Shown here in pieces: positions 43,339-51,391 of a DNA stretch of 64,000 nucleotides (within the stretch, counting starts at the first letter, position 1; every line of letters starts with the position of its first letter). A program made the translations under genes and the position numbers. The DNA is taken from contig CAZEBR010000003.1 of assembly GCA_964510375.1 (NCBI GenBank), positions 1 through 64,000 of the forward strand, given 5' to 3'. Source of the DNA: CAYLJV01 sp964510375. GTDB taxonomy: Archaea > Hadarchaeota > Hadarchaeia > Hadarchaeales > JAGGTB01. The notes under the pieces are model-generated. The model was not told where the DNA came from. It saw only the letters and a program-made list of their open reading frames with translations, and ran no database searches.

Positions 43339-44241
43339 CTAAAAGATGAACAGTATCATCGAAATCGAGAGGAGGGAAACCAACGTGGTAATCGATATGT
43401 TGATAGAAGCGGTCTCCTCGTCACCACCCAGCTCCTTGGAGTAAATGAACGTGGAAATTGCAGTCGGCATTGCCAAGAACAGCACGGCCGTCTTTGTCCC
43501 CAAAGGGTCCACATTCAAAAGCGTAAGAAAAAGCCAGCCTAGAAGGGGCATTGCTACCATTTTTAGAACCACCACGGAGCCAAAGACGGAAACCTTTTCT
43601 GAAAGCCCCTTCAATTTCAGAGTGGCACCAACTCCGAGCATTGCTATCGGTAAAGCTGCTTCACCAATCCAGGACAAAACGGTATCAAATATGGAAGGCA
43701 GTGAAATAGAAAAATAGGAAAACAATAGCCCCGCTATCAAACTCAATATAATCGGATTCAGAGGTATCCTCTTTACCTCCCTCAAGATTTTGGAACTCGC
43801 ACTGTTCAGGTAAACCAAAACTGACATAGTCAAAGAAATCTGAATCATTGAGCCTATACCCAGGAGAAGGCTGGCCTTGCTCGCTGCCGCCTGTCCCAAG
43901 GTCAGAAACACTACCGGAAGTCCCATATATCCTATATTTCCGTGATAAGACTGCACGATCATCACACTTTTCTTGGCTCTATCATCAATCCTGCTAAATG
44001 CCAACCAGCCAATCGCTAGGATTACTGGTATGGTAACGCAAAACCCGAAGGCTAGCCCGGGAGAGAATATATCCCTCAGCGCTTCCGAGTAAAGAGAATG
44101 AAATATCAGAGAGGGTAAGGCTACATAAAATGCCAGCTTGTTCAAAATATTTACTCTATCGGAGGTAAGAATACCCGCTTTTTTAGCTCCCAGCCCAACG
44201 AGCAACAGCACGAGAATGTATAAAACCACATTGATGAACAT
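43339..44241 (-). CDS. AEC-family (auxin efflux carrier-like) transporter
   Basis: A 300-residue integral membrane protein with about ten hydrophobic segments in two five-helix halves. Motifs are NKLAFYVALPSLIFHSLY, QSYHGNIGYMGLPVVFLTLG and a C-terminal FLAMPTAISTFIYSKELGGDE, all typical of AEC/MdcF permeases. Relatives export organic acids such as malonate or malate; the substrate here is unknown. The ATG follows GGAGGAT. Confidence 0.9.
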   Translation of the reverse strand: MFINVVLYILVLLLVGLGAKKAGILTSDRVNILNKLAFYVALPSLIFHSLYSEALRDIFSPGLAFGFCVTIPVILAIGWLAFSRIDDRAKKSVMIVQSYHGNIGYMGLPVVFLTLGQAAASKASLLLGIGSMIQISLTMSVLVYLNSASSKILREVKRIPLNPIILSLIAGLLFSYFSISLPSIFDTVLSWIGEAALPIAMLGVGATLKLKGLSEKVSVFGSVVVLKMVAMPLLGWLFLTLLNVDPLGTKTAVLFLAMPTAISTFIYSKELGGDEETASINISITTLVSLLSISMILFIF

Positions 44242-44346
44242 TGGATCCTCCTCTCTTTTCAGAGCGATTTGGTAAAGCCTGCTAGCACATGATGAGGTAG
44301 GTACGGCCGACTAATAATAGTCCTCAGTGAAAAGGAGAAAACCGGC

Positions 44347-45318
44347 CTACTCACCCAGCTTTCGCCTGGCCTTCTGAACCCAGGTTGGATCGGACTTCTG
44401 GGCCCTTCCCACCGCCACCAAATCCACCATCCCCCCGCGTACGATCCTGTCGGCATACTCCGGTTCTGTTATACCACCGACTCCTATCACCGGAACATCG
44501 ACGGCTTCCTTGATCTTGCTGGCCTGAGAAACGAAGTATCCCTGCTCCCCCTGCAGTTCATCCGGCCTACTGCCACAAAGACCGCCGGAAACATCGACGA
44601 CATCCACACACGAATCGACGAGCATTTTTGCGAACTTAACGGAATCTTCAATTTGAGTTCCATCAGGATCCAGATCAACAGCACCTAGTCTGTAGAAAAG
44701 CAACTTATCTCCGATAGTATCACTGACGTTCTCGACAACCCTAAGCGGGACCTTGATCCGTTTCTCAAAACTCCCTCCAAACTCGTCCGTCCTCCTGTTC
44801 GACAACGGGGAGTAGAATTCATTAAGCAGGAAACCGTGAGCGCCGTGTACCTCAATCCCGTCAAAACCTGCTTTCACCGCCCTTCTCGCAGCTTCCGAAA
44901 AATCGTCTATTATCCGACCTATTTCGTCCTCCGCCAGCTCGTGAACGTCGCCATCACCCGAAGGTGCAACAGGTTTCCGGTCGACATCTCGTCTCCCTAT
45001 CCTCTTCCCCGCATGGTTGATCTGAACGATAGCTTTAGCTCCCACCGCCTTAATTCTGTCGGCCAGCTCGCTCAATCCTTCGATCAAACCGTCTTCGTGT
45101 ATTCCCAACTGTCCCGAGCTGAATTTCCCTTCCGAAGAAACGTAAGAGTGCTCGACGATTATAAGGCCATTTTGCTTCGCCCTTTTCCCGTAATAATCCA
45201 GCATGGCACTCGTTACGCTCCCGCCATCACCCGCTTCCGTCGTCTGCATCGGCGGTAAAACAAACCTGTTCCTTAACCTCAGATCGTCAATTTCCAACGG
45301 ATCAAAAACTTTCGACAC
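44347..45318 (-). CDS. NADH:flavin oxidoreductase (old yellow enzyme family)
   Basis: A 323-residue FMN TIM-barrel: LRLRNRFVLPPMQTTEA, VQINHAGKR, GFDGIEVHGAHGFLLNEF (catalytic His pair and Tyr-like region), SPLSNRRTDEFGGSFEKR and VIGVGGI...GMVDLVAVGRA for FMN phosphate. It lacks the FAD/NAD and Fe-S domain of dienoyl-CoA reductases, so it is an OYE-type ene reductase. Substrate unknown. It is alone, next to tRNA-Arg. Confidence 0.92.
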   Translation of the reverse strand: MSKVFDPLEIDDLRLRNRFVLPPMQTTEAGDGGSVTSAMLDYYGKRAKQNGLIIVEHSYVSSEGKFSSGQLGIHEDGLIEGLSELADRIKAVGAKAIVQINHAGKRIGRRDVDRKPVAPSGDGDVHELAEDEIGRIIDDFSEAARRAVKAGFDGIEVHGAHGFLLNEFYSPLSNRRTDEFGGSFEKRIKVPLRVVENVSDTIGDKLLFYRLGAVDLDPDGTQIEDSVKFAKMLVDSCVDVVDVSGGLCGSRPDELQGEQGYFVSQASKIKEAVDVPVIGVGGITEPEYADRIVRGGMVDLVAVGRAQKSDPTWVQKARRKLGE

Positions 45319-45432
45319 GATTATCCCCCTACTTAGTGAAACTCGATTCTCATAAAAACATTAAATAATTTCCAGAATTATTAGATGCCAAGACTTATCT
45401 TTTGACGATGAATTACAGATAACTGGTTCAAC

Positions 45433-45506
45433 GGGCCCGTAGCTCAGCTGGATAGAGCGACGGCCTTCTAAGCCGTAGGCCGCGGGTTCGAATCCCGCCG
45501 GGCCCG
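45433..45506 (+). tRNA. tRNA-Arg(TCT)
   Basis: Acceptor GGGCCCG/CGGGCCC, discriminator G, D arm GCTC/GAGC, anticodon stem ACGGC/GCCGT around CTTCTAA giving anticodon TCT, T arm CGCGGG-TTCGAAT-CCCGC(C). No intron. Its last 20 bases plus downstream sequence are repeated at 46676, so it is the attachment site of the islet that follows. Confidence 0.95.
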
Positions 45507-45621
45507 CTATTATTTCCGCCTTTTTGCTACAAAAACGTGGGCGAAAAGCTTCTTTTGTTAGTGAGTCTTCTATTATGCGCGATGCAGGCCTATCAGCCTC
45601 TTGAGATTCTTAATTAGTTCT

Positions 45622-45902
45622 TCAGGCAAAGTAATTTTGAGCGGTTTTCTCTTTCTTTTCGGCTTTCAGCTCCAGAGATGATGTCTTTCTTGCATCTTTT
45701 TTGGCGTAACCTAGGACCGGCAACTTGAGAACTTCCTCTGTGGGGTTATTGCTTTTCTTGAGCCCAAATAAGATCTCATGAAGATTTAGGATGGTGGTAA
45801 AGATATCCTCATCTGATACTTCGATATGATTGAAGGCTTCGCTTCCCTTCTCCGATTTTTGTCAAATATTTCTATCAATACATCTGTGTCTAGGACAATC
45901 AT
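45622..45902 (-). pseudogene. VapC-like PIN-domain toxin, frameshifted
   Basis: Frame 1 opens at 45902 with MIVLDTDVLIEIFDKN, the PIN N-terminus with its first catalytic Asp. The homology then continues in another frame (GSEAFNHIEVSDEDIFTTI, NLHEILFGLKK, with the second acidic residue) and stops at 45622. The late PIN Asp residues are missing. Past the stop, another frame reads KITLPEELIKNLKR, like an antitoxin start, so the region looks rearranged. Non-functional. Confidence 0.7.
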
Positions 45903-45978
45903 ATTCTCTTTTCCCTCCGTTTTCCTCCGATTTCAGAGAGAATCTCTTCTTTTCTTTCGAACTCCATACTTCCTCTAA
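45899..45978 (-). pseudogene. VapB-type antitoxin fragment beside the gap
   Basis: A short basic C-terminal piece (from MEFERKEEILSEIGG to KRREKRI) ends at 45899 and overlaps the VapC start by four bases, the usual VapBC arrangement. The upstream part is cut by the N gap at 45979-45988, or the piece starts at the ATG at 45967 after AGAGGAAGT. Only the tail is visible, so the assignment rests on position. Confidence 0.5.
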
Positions 45979-45988
45979 NNNNNNNNNN
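45979..45988. other. Assembly gap (10 N) inside the islet
   Basis: Ten N bases between the VapB fragment and the MntA-HepT pair. Missing sequence could hold the antitoxin N-terminus. Confidence 0.95.
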
Positions 45989-46019
45989 AAAAAATAATGT
46001 ACGTAAGAGTGGATGAATT

Positions 46020-46304
46020 ATGAGTATATCCCCAGAGATTAAAACAAAAATTAAAGAAAAATTAGAGAGAGAGCATGCAGAAAGCATAGCGATATTTGGA
46101 TCCTACACTAAAGGAAAAGAAGAACCAGAAAGTGATATAGATATTCTCACAGAATTTTCTGATTCTAAAAGTCTCTTCGATATTGTGAGGATTGAAAGAG
46201 AACTCTCCGAAAACATTGGAATAAAAGTAGACCTAGTTACAAGAAATTCACTCAGTCCATACATAAGAGACCGGGTAGAAAGGGAAAAAGAGGTTTTGAC
46301 ATGA
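46020..46304 (+). CDS. mntA: MntA-type nucleotidyltransferase antitoxin
   Basis: A 94-residue minimal nucleotidyltransferase. The motif is GSYTKGKEEPESDIDI: G27-S28, then D39 and D41 as metal ligands; a further Asp is in KVDLVT. In characterised MntA-HepT pairs this protein AMPylates a Tyr of HepT and blocks it. ATG after GTGGATGA. It overlaps hepT by four bases. Confidence 0.9.
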   Translation: MSISPEIKTKIKEKLEREHAESIAIFGSYTKGKEEPESDIDILTEFSDSKSLFDIVRIERELSENIGIKVDLVTRNSLSPYIRDRVEREKEVLT

Positions 46305-46636
46305 AAGATGACGCTTATATCCAGCACATGATTGATGCAATTTCCCAAATAGAGACTTACACCAAAAATATAGATTACAAAGACTTCGAAAAAGATGAAC
46401 TCCGGCAAGATGCTGTAATAAGACAGATGGAGATATTAGGCGAAGCATCAAAGCGGGTCTCGGAGGAGATGAAGGAAAAATATCCTGAGATGCCTTGGCA
46501 AGACGTAGCTGGCATGAGGGACAAACTTATTCATGGTTACTTTGGGGTTGATACTCAAATAGTTTGGACCACCATTCAAAATGATATTCCACAGCTTAGA
46601 AAGAAACTCCGCAAAATAAAAGAAAAGGAATTTTAA
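46301..46636 (+). CDS. hepT: HepT-type HEPN ribonuclease toxin
   Basis: A 111-residue helical HEPN protein with the catalytic RX4H motif RDKLIHGYF: R73, H78 and the modifiable Tyr80. Other typical parts are YIQHMIDAISQIETY and QMEILGEASKRVSEE. Relatives cut tRNA 3' ends or mRNA when not AMPylated. It appears intact, so the pair may still be active. Confidence 0.9.
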   Translation: MKDDAYIQHMIDAISQIETYTKNIDYKDFEKDELRQDAVIRQMEILGEASKRVSEEMKEKYPEMPWQDVAGMRDKLIHGYFGVDTQIVWTTIQNDIPQLRKKLRKIKEKEF

Positions 46637-46675
46637 ACTCAGTTTTTCAAGGCCTTTGAACCATCGGCCCTAAGT

Positions 46676-46700
46676 TTCGAATCCCACCGGGCCCGCTATT
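46676..46700 (+). repeat. Partial copy of tRNA-Arg 3' end (attachment-site repeat)
   Basis: TTCGAATCCCACCGGGCCCG and the next five bases match 45487-45511 with one mismatch (A for G). The mismatch base is the one found in tRNA-Lys at 35253. Upstream, CGGCCCTAAG faintly echoes the anticodon arm of tRNA-Arg. This marks the right end of the islet. Confidence 0.8.
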
Positions 46701-46784
46701 TGTATAGCCTATCTTCGAAATGGCAAGGGCATAAGACCGAAGGAATTAAATCCTTCTCTTCGTTATAGCCACTGGAGAAAAATC

Positions 46785-48002
46785 ATGTTCAAGGTAGGAG
46801 AAGCTCTGGTTGGTGACGAGCCAAATCTCGCCCATGTCGATCTAGTGATAGGTGAAAAGGACGGCCCGGCAGGCAAATCGTTCTTGGAAGGAATGACCCA
46901 GCTGTCCGAAGGACACACTCCCCTGCTGAGCGTAATCAGACCCAACCTCCCCACTAAACCTCCCACACTCCTCGTTCCAAAAGTTTCGATCCAAGATATG
47001 GAGGACGCCAATAAGATATTCGGACCGGCACAGGAGGCTGTTTCGAGGGCGGTCGCCGATTCAGTGGAGGATGGAACCATACCCAAGGACAAGACCGACG
47101 AACTCGTGCTCATAGTCAGCGTTTTTATCCATCCGGACGCGGATGACTATCAGAAGATAAGCAGATTCAACTACGGAGCCACCAAGCTAGCGATAGAACG
47201 CGCCATGGAAGGATTCCCCGACATGGATACGGTGCTCGAGGAAAAGGACAAGGCAGGACATCCGATCATGGGGACACGAACCACGAAGCTCCGAAACCCA
47301 CCCTATCTACAGATCGCTCTCGACAAGCCCTCGCTGGAACAGCAACTACGCGTCGTCGAAGAGATGCCGGAAAGCGATCACCTCGTAATAGAGGCGGGTA
47401 CGCCCTTGGTCAAGAAGTACGGTATAGGCGTCGTGGAGGAACTCCGAGAGAAAAACGAGGATGCCTTCATTATCGCGGATCTGAAAACCCTTGACACCGG
47501 ACATCTGGAGGCGAGAATGGCAAGCGACAGCGGCGCCGACGGTGTGGTGGTATCCGGACAGGCAAACGTGAGCACGATAGAGAAGGCCATAAAGGAAGCC
47601 GACAAGTGCGGGATATACTGTATTATCGACACTCTCAACCTGGAGAATCCGGTCGAACTCCTTGAAAAACTCGACGTTAAGCCTCACATCGTAGAGCTTC
47701 ACAGGGGAATAGACATGGAGTACGCCGGAGAAGAACACTCGGCTTGGGGCGACATACCTAAAATAAAGGAAATGACGAAGGAAAAACTCGTTTCCGTCGC
47801 AGGTGGAATCACGAGAGACACTATCGACGAGGCTATAGAGGCAGGAGCAAACGTACTCGTAGTCGGAAGGGCGATAGCCAACGCTAAGGACCCCGAGGCG
47901 AAAACCCGCGATTTCCTAGAGGCAATGGAAGAATCCTGGAACAGGGTAATGGAAGAGAAGTTCGGCGACATCGAACAGTTCCGCTGGAGAACCGACTTCT
48001 AA
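46785..48002 (+). CDS. fae-hps: Bifunctional formaldehyde-activating enzyme / 3-hexulose-6-phosphate synthase (Fae-Hps)
   Basis: A 405-residue fusion. Residues 1-165 are Fae: VGEALVGDEPNLAHVDLVIG with catalytic His17, and later VSVFIHPDADD. Residues about 175-400 are Hps: LQIALDKPSLEQQL, IIADLKTLDTGHLEAR, HRGIDMEY and VAGGITRDTIDEA. Fae joins formaldehyde to tetrahydromethanopterin; Hps splits or forms hexulose 6-phosphate and so provides ribulose 5-phosphate. RpiA at 2540 would act next. The fusion is typical of methanogens and their relatives. It starts 85 bases after the islet. Confidence 0.96.
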   Translation: MFKVGEALVGDEPNLAHVDLVIGEKDGPAGKSFLEGMTQLSEGHTPLLSVIRPNLPTKPPTLLVPKVSIQDMEDANKIFGPAQEAVSRAVADSVEDGTIPKDKTDELVLIVSVFIHPDADDYQKISRFNYGATKLAIERAMEGFPDMDTVLEEKDKAGHPIMGTRTTKLRNPPYLQIALDKPSLEQQLRVVEEMPESDHLVIEAGTPLVKKYGIGVVEELREKNEDAFIIADLKTLDTGHLEARMASDSGADGVVVSGQANVSTIEKAIKEADKCGIYCIIDTLNLENPVELLEKLDVKPHIVELHRGIDMEYAGEEHSAWGDIPKIKEMTKEKLVSVAGGITRDTIDEAIEAGANVLVVGRAIANAKDPEAKTRDFLEAMEESWNRVMEEKFGDIEQFRWRTDF

Positions 48003-48107
48003 ACTTTTCTCAAGTATTCCGCGCAGTCCTCAGTTCTCTCATTGACAGTTTTATCCCCAGGTCCTTCAAGCAAACATCGCCGGATTTATATCACGTCTGT
48101 CCAGTTT

Positions 48108-49337
48108 CTATCTTCCCTTACGGACTTCCCAAATAGCCAACAAAGCAACGATTACCACGAGCAAAACGAATCCGAAAAGCGCCAAGGACGTTCCTGAACC
48201 CCATATGCCGCCGATGTAAAAGAAAATCAACGTTCCTATCGCAGAACCAGAAGTACCCATAGCTCCCCGTAGGCCCATGGCGACTCCCCGCTCCTTTTCG
48301 CTCGTCGCATCCGCTATGAGGTCAAATACCAGCGGAAGGTACAATCCTCCGCCAAGGCCCCATGTTAAGGAAAGCAGACCGAGGATGAGAAAGGATTCCG
48401 TCATCGCGAAAAGAATAACGGAAAGGGCCGTCACCATAGCACCAATAGTCAGGAGTTCAACCTTGTCACCTATCTTGAGCATCCTGCTTGCGGCGAGCCT
48501 GATCAAGGTCCCTGTTCCCATCCTAATCGAGAGCAGTACGCCTATCAGGAAGGAACTAAAGCCGACCCCGGAGAGATAAACTGGAACCAGCGAACTGCCG
48601 AGCGAAAAAGTCATGAACATTACAAAGGAAACGACACCCGATATTAGGATCTTCATCCTACCCCTCATTATCTCAAACGCATTCCTGAACGAACCGAAAG
48701 AAGACACGAAAAGTCGGGAAAAGCCGAGGGACATCTCCGAGGAATCACCTTCCATTTGGACGGGCTTCTTTACCTGCTTGCTTAGCCTCGGTAGGGAATC
48801 CCCAGTTATTTCTTTCTGGAGGAGGAGGGAAAGGATTACCAAGAAAATGGAAATCCCCATAAATATCGTAAAGAGGCGGGATATTTCTAGATAATCCACG
48901 AGCAAACCGCCGACAGTTACTCCTCCTAGGTATCCTAGCCCGACCGAGAAGGTGTAGATAGGAAGTGACCCATCCTCCCTTGTGACTAACTCGGGAATGG
49001 TGACCCAAGTTATGGATACGCCCAGCCCTAGGAACAGCTGCCCCCCGAAAAACAGTAGCCAGCTCCAGCTGTGGAACAGATAAAACAGCGACGCCAGTAC
49101 GAATGAAAACGCGGCTCCCACCACTATGAAGCTATGCCTGAAGATACTGCTCAGAAAACCGATGGGAATCCTAGTGATAGCCTCCGTTCCATAAAAGGTA
49201 AACAACAGAACACCCGACAACACCGCAGATAGGCCTACTACGTTTTCCATATAAGGCCAGAGGTAAGGAAAAATCATAGCCACGGCAAACGAAGAGACCG
49301 CCGCATAGATGATGAGGATCTTCATATGTGTTTTCAT
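48108..49337 (-). CDS. MFS-family transporter
   Basis: A major-facilitator permease of about 409 residues with twelve predicted membrane segments and a central cytoplasmic loop near LPRLSKQVKKP. Typical MFS loop sequence occurs as RIPIGFLSS (after segment 2) and SEKERGVAMGLRGA (segments 10-11). The open frame extends 51 codons upstream, but that part is charged and overlaps the next gene; I start at the ATG at 49337 (a GTG at 49346 is an alternative). Substrate unknown. Confidence 0.85.
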   Translation of the reverse strand: MKTHMKILIIYAAVSSFAVAMIFPYLWPYMENVVGLSAVLSGVLLFTFYGTEAITRIPIGFLSSIFRHSFIVVGAAFSFVLASLFYLFHSWSWLLFFGGQLFLGLGVSITWVTIPELVTREDGSLPIYTFSVGLGYLGGVTVGGLLVDYLEISRLFTIFMGISIFLVILSLLLQKEITGDSLPRLSKQVKKPVQMEGDSSEMSLGFSRLFVSSFGSFRNAFEIMRGRMKILISGVVSFVMFMTFSLGSSLVPVYLSGVGFSSFLIGVLLSIRMGTGTLIRLAASRMLKIGDKVELLTIGAMVTALSVILFAMTESFLILGLLSLTWGLGGGLYLPLVFDLIADATSEKERGVAMGLRGAMGTSGSAIGTLIFFYIGGIWGSGTSLALFGFVLLVVIVALLAIWEVRKGR

Positions 49338-49414
49338 GGCTTTCACGGTAGATGATAACTTCCGAAAAACATTTTCAAAAAGGTTTTGATAGAACCGGAC
49401 TACTAAAAAGCGGC

Positions 49415-50140
49415 CTAGAGGTTCAACAGAAAATCCGCGAAATCCGTTAGCTTTGGCCTCTCCAAGCCACACTTTCCGTCGAAGGACCAAAAGCCGTAAT
49501 CGTTGTGATCTCCGAACATGCCTACCCCTTCCATTCCATGATCGGAGAGAATTAGCAGATGATCGTCCCTGATTTCCTTGATCTTCTCGGCAATCTCGTC
49601 CAAGTCGTCGTATATCATTTTCATAAGGGTATTGTTTCCGAAGTTGAGGTGACCTATGACATCCGCACCGGAGAAATATCCGAGAACGAAATCATGATCT
49701 TCTTTGAGTGTGGACAAAAACTTTTCCTTGATTTCTCTATGATGTCCTAGAGCATGCTGATTGTACTTCTTTCTGATCTCATCCTTCTCCTCTTGGGACT
49801 CGGCTTCATCAAAAAACTCCTTCATCATCTCCCGCTCGCGCTCGTGCTGTTCCCTATCGTAAGAAAATCCGGGAAGATCTATTATTTCGGGATTGTCAAA
49901 CTTCGAGAAAAAAGTGTCTTCGAGAGAAAACTGCGTGTTCCACATTTCCTTGTCGCCCCTCGCGAGGATTTCCTCTTCCTTATTCTCACCTGTCATGAAA
50001 GAGCTCCAGAGCACCATCGTTCGGGGTTGATCGAAATCGGAGATATCGGTTTTTCCGTAGGTAACCTGCTTCAGGTTTTCGCATCCGAACTCTTCTACCT
50101 TCTCGTACTCGAGGGCGTCTATCGCAAAAACTACAGTCAT
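49415..50140 (-). CDS. Alkaline phosphatase/phosphodiesterase-superfamily protein in the sulfate-activation operon
   Basis: A 241-residue AlkP-superfamily protein (nucleotide pyrophosphatase/type I phosphodiesterase branch). Visible are VFAIDALE (first metal Asp), RTMVLWSSFMTG (nucleophile Ser/Thr region), GYFSGADVIGH and LLILSDHGMEG (metal ligands Asp-His). No signal peptide, so it is cytosolic. It starts eight bases after the cysN stop, in the same operon. The fold includes phosphatases, phosphodiesterases and sulfatases; given the operon, action on APS-type or sulfated compounds is possible but unproven. Confidence 0.78.
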   Translation of the reverse strand: MTVVFAIDALEYEKVEEFGCENLKQVTYGKTDISDFDQPRTMVLWSSFMTGENKEEEILARGDKEMWNTQFSLEDTFFSKFDNPEIIDLPGFSYDREQHEREREMMKEFFDEAESQEEKDEIRKKYNQHALGHHREIKEKFLSTLKEDHDFVLGYFSGADVIGHLNFGNNTLMKMIYDDLDEIAEKIKEIRDDHLLILSDHGMEGVGMFGDHNDYGFWSFDGKCGLERPKLTDFADFLLNL

Positions 50141-50148
50141 ATCAAAAC

Positions 50149-51375
50149 CTAACTCTCAGTTATTATTCCGCCGGCACAGGTGTCGGTCCTCTCAAGAACG
50201 AATCTGCCCAATCCCTGAATATCGTTGAAGTCTTCTACTACTACCGGTTTTGCGGTCTCTATGGTAACATTAGCTACCTGTCGATTCTCTATCTTCTCCG
50301 CCTCTTCACCGCTCAAAACTTCGAGCGTGGAGGAGTCTATCACCCTGTCTATATGGATGTCACAGTTAACCTCTTGGTTCGCGCACTTGAACTTGATTCT
50401 TTCACCCTCCTCGAAAGGATCTTCCGACATCCAGAAGATGTGAGCTTTCACTTCGTCCGTCACGATCGGATCCTCGCCCTGACCGACTATTACGTTACCC
50501 CTGTCCAAAAACAGCTTATCCGAAACGGAAACTCCAGTGCTTTTCCCGGCTATCGCCCTTTCCGGGTCCTTCTGAAACTCGACTATCTCTTCGACCGTGG
50601 TTTCCCTCCCGTCGGGCATTATTCTAATCGAATCGCCCTCCTTCAGAATCCCGCTTTCCACCTTTCCCACCGCGGCTCGGCCACCGTCGTATTTGTAGAC
50701 ATCCTGCACGGGTAATCTCAAGGGCTTCTCGATCGGAGCATCCCTTTTCTCGAAGGTGTCAAGTGCCTCAAGGACGGTCGGTCCGTCGTACCATGAGAGG
50801 TTCTCATTGGCCACGAAGTCGCCTTCCTTAGCGGAAATTGGAATTACATAAGTCGGCTCTATGCCGATCGAATCCAAGAACTCCAGAAGATTTCCCTTTA
50901 CCTCCTCAAACCTTTCCTGACTATAATCCACCAGATCCATCTTATTCAGAACAACTATGACCTGATCGAGTCCGAGCATGCTCAGTATATAGGCGTGTCT
51001 CCGAGTTTGTTCCTGCACTCCCTCGTCAACATCATCAATAAGTATGGCCGCCTCCGCCTGACTTGCCCCTGTGATCATATTCTTTACAAACTCGACATGG
51101 CCAGGGGCATCGATAATATTATATTCCCTCTTCTCGGTATCAAAGAAAGTCTGGGCGGTGTCTATAGTTACTCCCTGGGTCCTCTCCTCCTCGAGGTGAT
51201 CCATCACGTATCCAAATTCCAAATCCTTTCCGAGGGCACGGCTCGCCTCCTTTACCTCCTCCAGCTTGCCCTCCGGAAGAGAATCAGTATCGTAGAAGAG
51301 TCTGCCGATAAGGGTGCTCTTACCGTGGTCGACGTGTCCGACCAAAACGAACCTCAAAACTTCATCTTTTTCCAT
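50149..51375 (-). CDS. cysN: Sulfate adenylyltransferase subunit 1 (GTPase)
   Basis: A 408-residue EF-Tu-like GTPase. P-loop GHVDHGKST (13-21), EERTQGVTIDTA (switch I), DAPGH, NKMD and ISAKEG. Domain II/III follow with GKVESGILKEGD, and the C-terminus with LGRFVLER. No APS-kinase extension is fused. With CysD it makes APS from ATP and sulfate, using GTP hydrolysis. This heterodimeric system is common in bacteria and haloarchaea and uncommon in methanogens, so transfer is possible. Sixteen bases after cysD. Confidence 0.95.
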   Translation of the reverse strand: MEKDEVLRFVLVGHVDHGKSTLIGRLFYDTDSLPEGKLEEVKEASRALGKDLEFGYVMDHLEEERTQGVTIDTAQTFFDTEKREYNIIDAPGHVEFVKNMITGASQAEAAILIDDVDEGVQEQTRRHAYILSMLGLDQVIVVLNKMDLVDYSQERFEEVKGNLLEFLDSIGIEPTYVIPISAKEGDFVANENLSWYDGPTVLEALDTFEKRDAPIEKPLRLPVQDVYKYDGGRAAVGKVESGILKEGDSIRIMPDGRETTVEEIVEFQKDPERAIAGKSTGVSVSDKLFLDRGNVIVGQGEDPIVTDEVKAHIFWMSEDPFEEGERIKFKCANQEVNCDIHIDRVIDSSTLEVLSGEEAEKIENRQVANVTIETAKPVVVEDFNDIQGLGRFVLERTDTCAGGIITES

Positions 51376-51391
51376 GATCTCTACACCTCAA

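Larger units (their letters stand above)
45487..46700. mobile_element. tRNA-Arg-flanked genomic islet carrying toxin-antitoxin genes
   Basis: A segment of about 1.2 kb bounded by the 3' end of tRNA-Arg (45487-45511) and a 25-base copy of it (46676-46700, one mismatch). Inside are a MntA-HepT pair, a frameshifted VapC, a VapB fragment and a 10-N gap. Base use is more A/T-rich than the neighbours. There is no integrase. The layout suits a decayed integrated element of which only the addiction genes remain. The true size may be larger if the gap hides sequence. Confidence 0.7.

Noticed and set aside
45253..45512. OYE gene and tRNA-Arg as part of the mobile islet
   Set aside because: Only the tRNA 3' end is copied at 46676; the OYE gene lies outside the two copies and has normal composition.
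48108..49490. 460-residue version of the MFS transporter
   Set aside because: The first 51 residues are charged and unlike any MFS start, and the frame would overlap the AlkP gene; the ATG at 49337 begins just before the first membrane segment.
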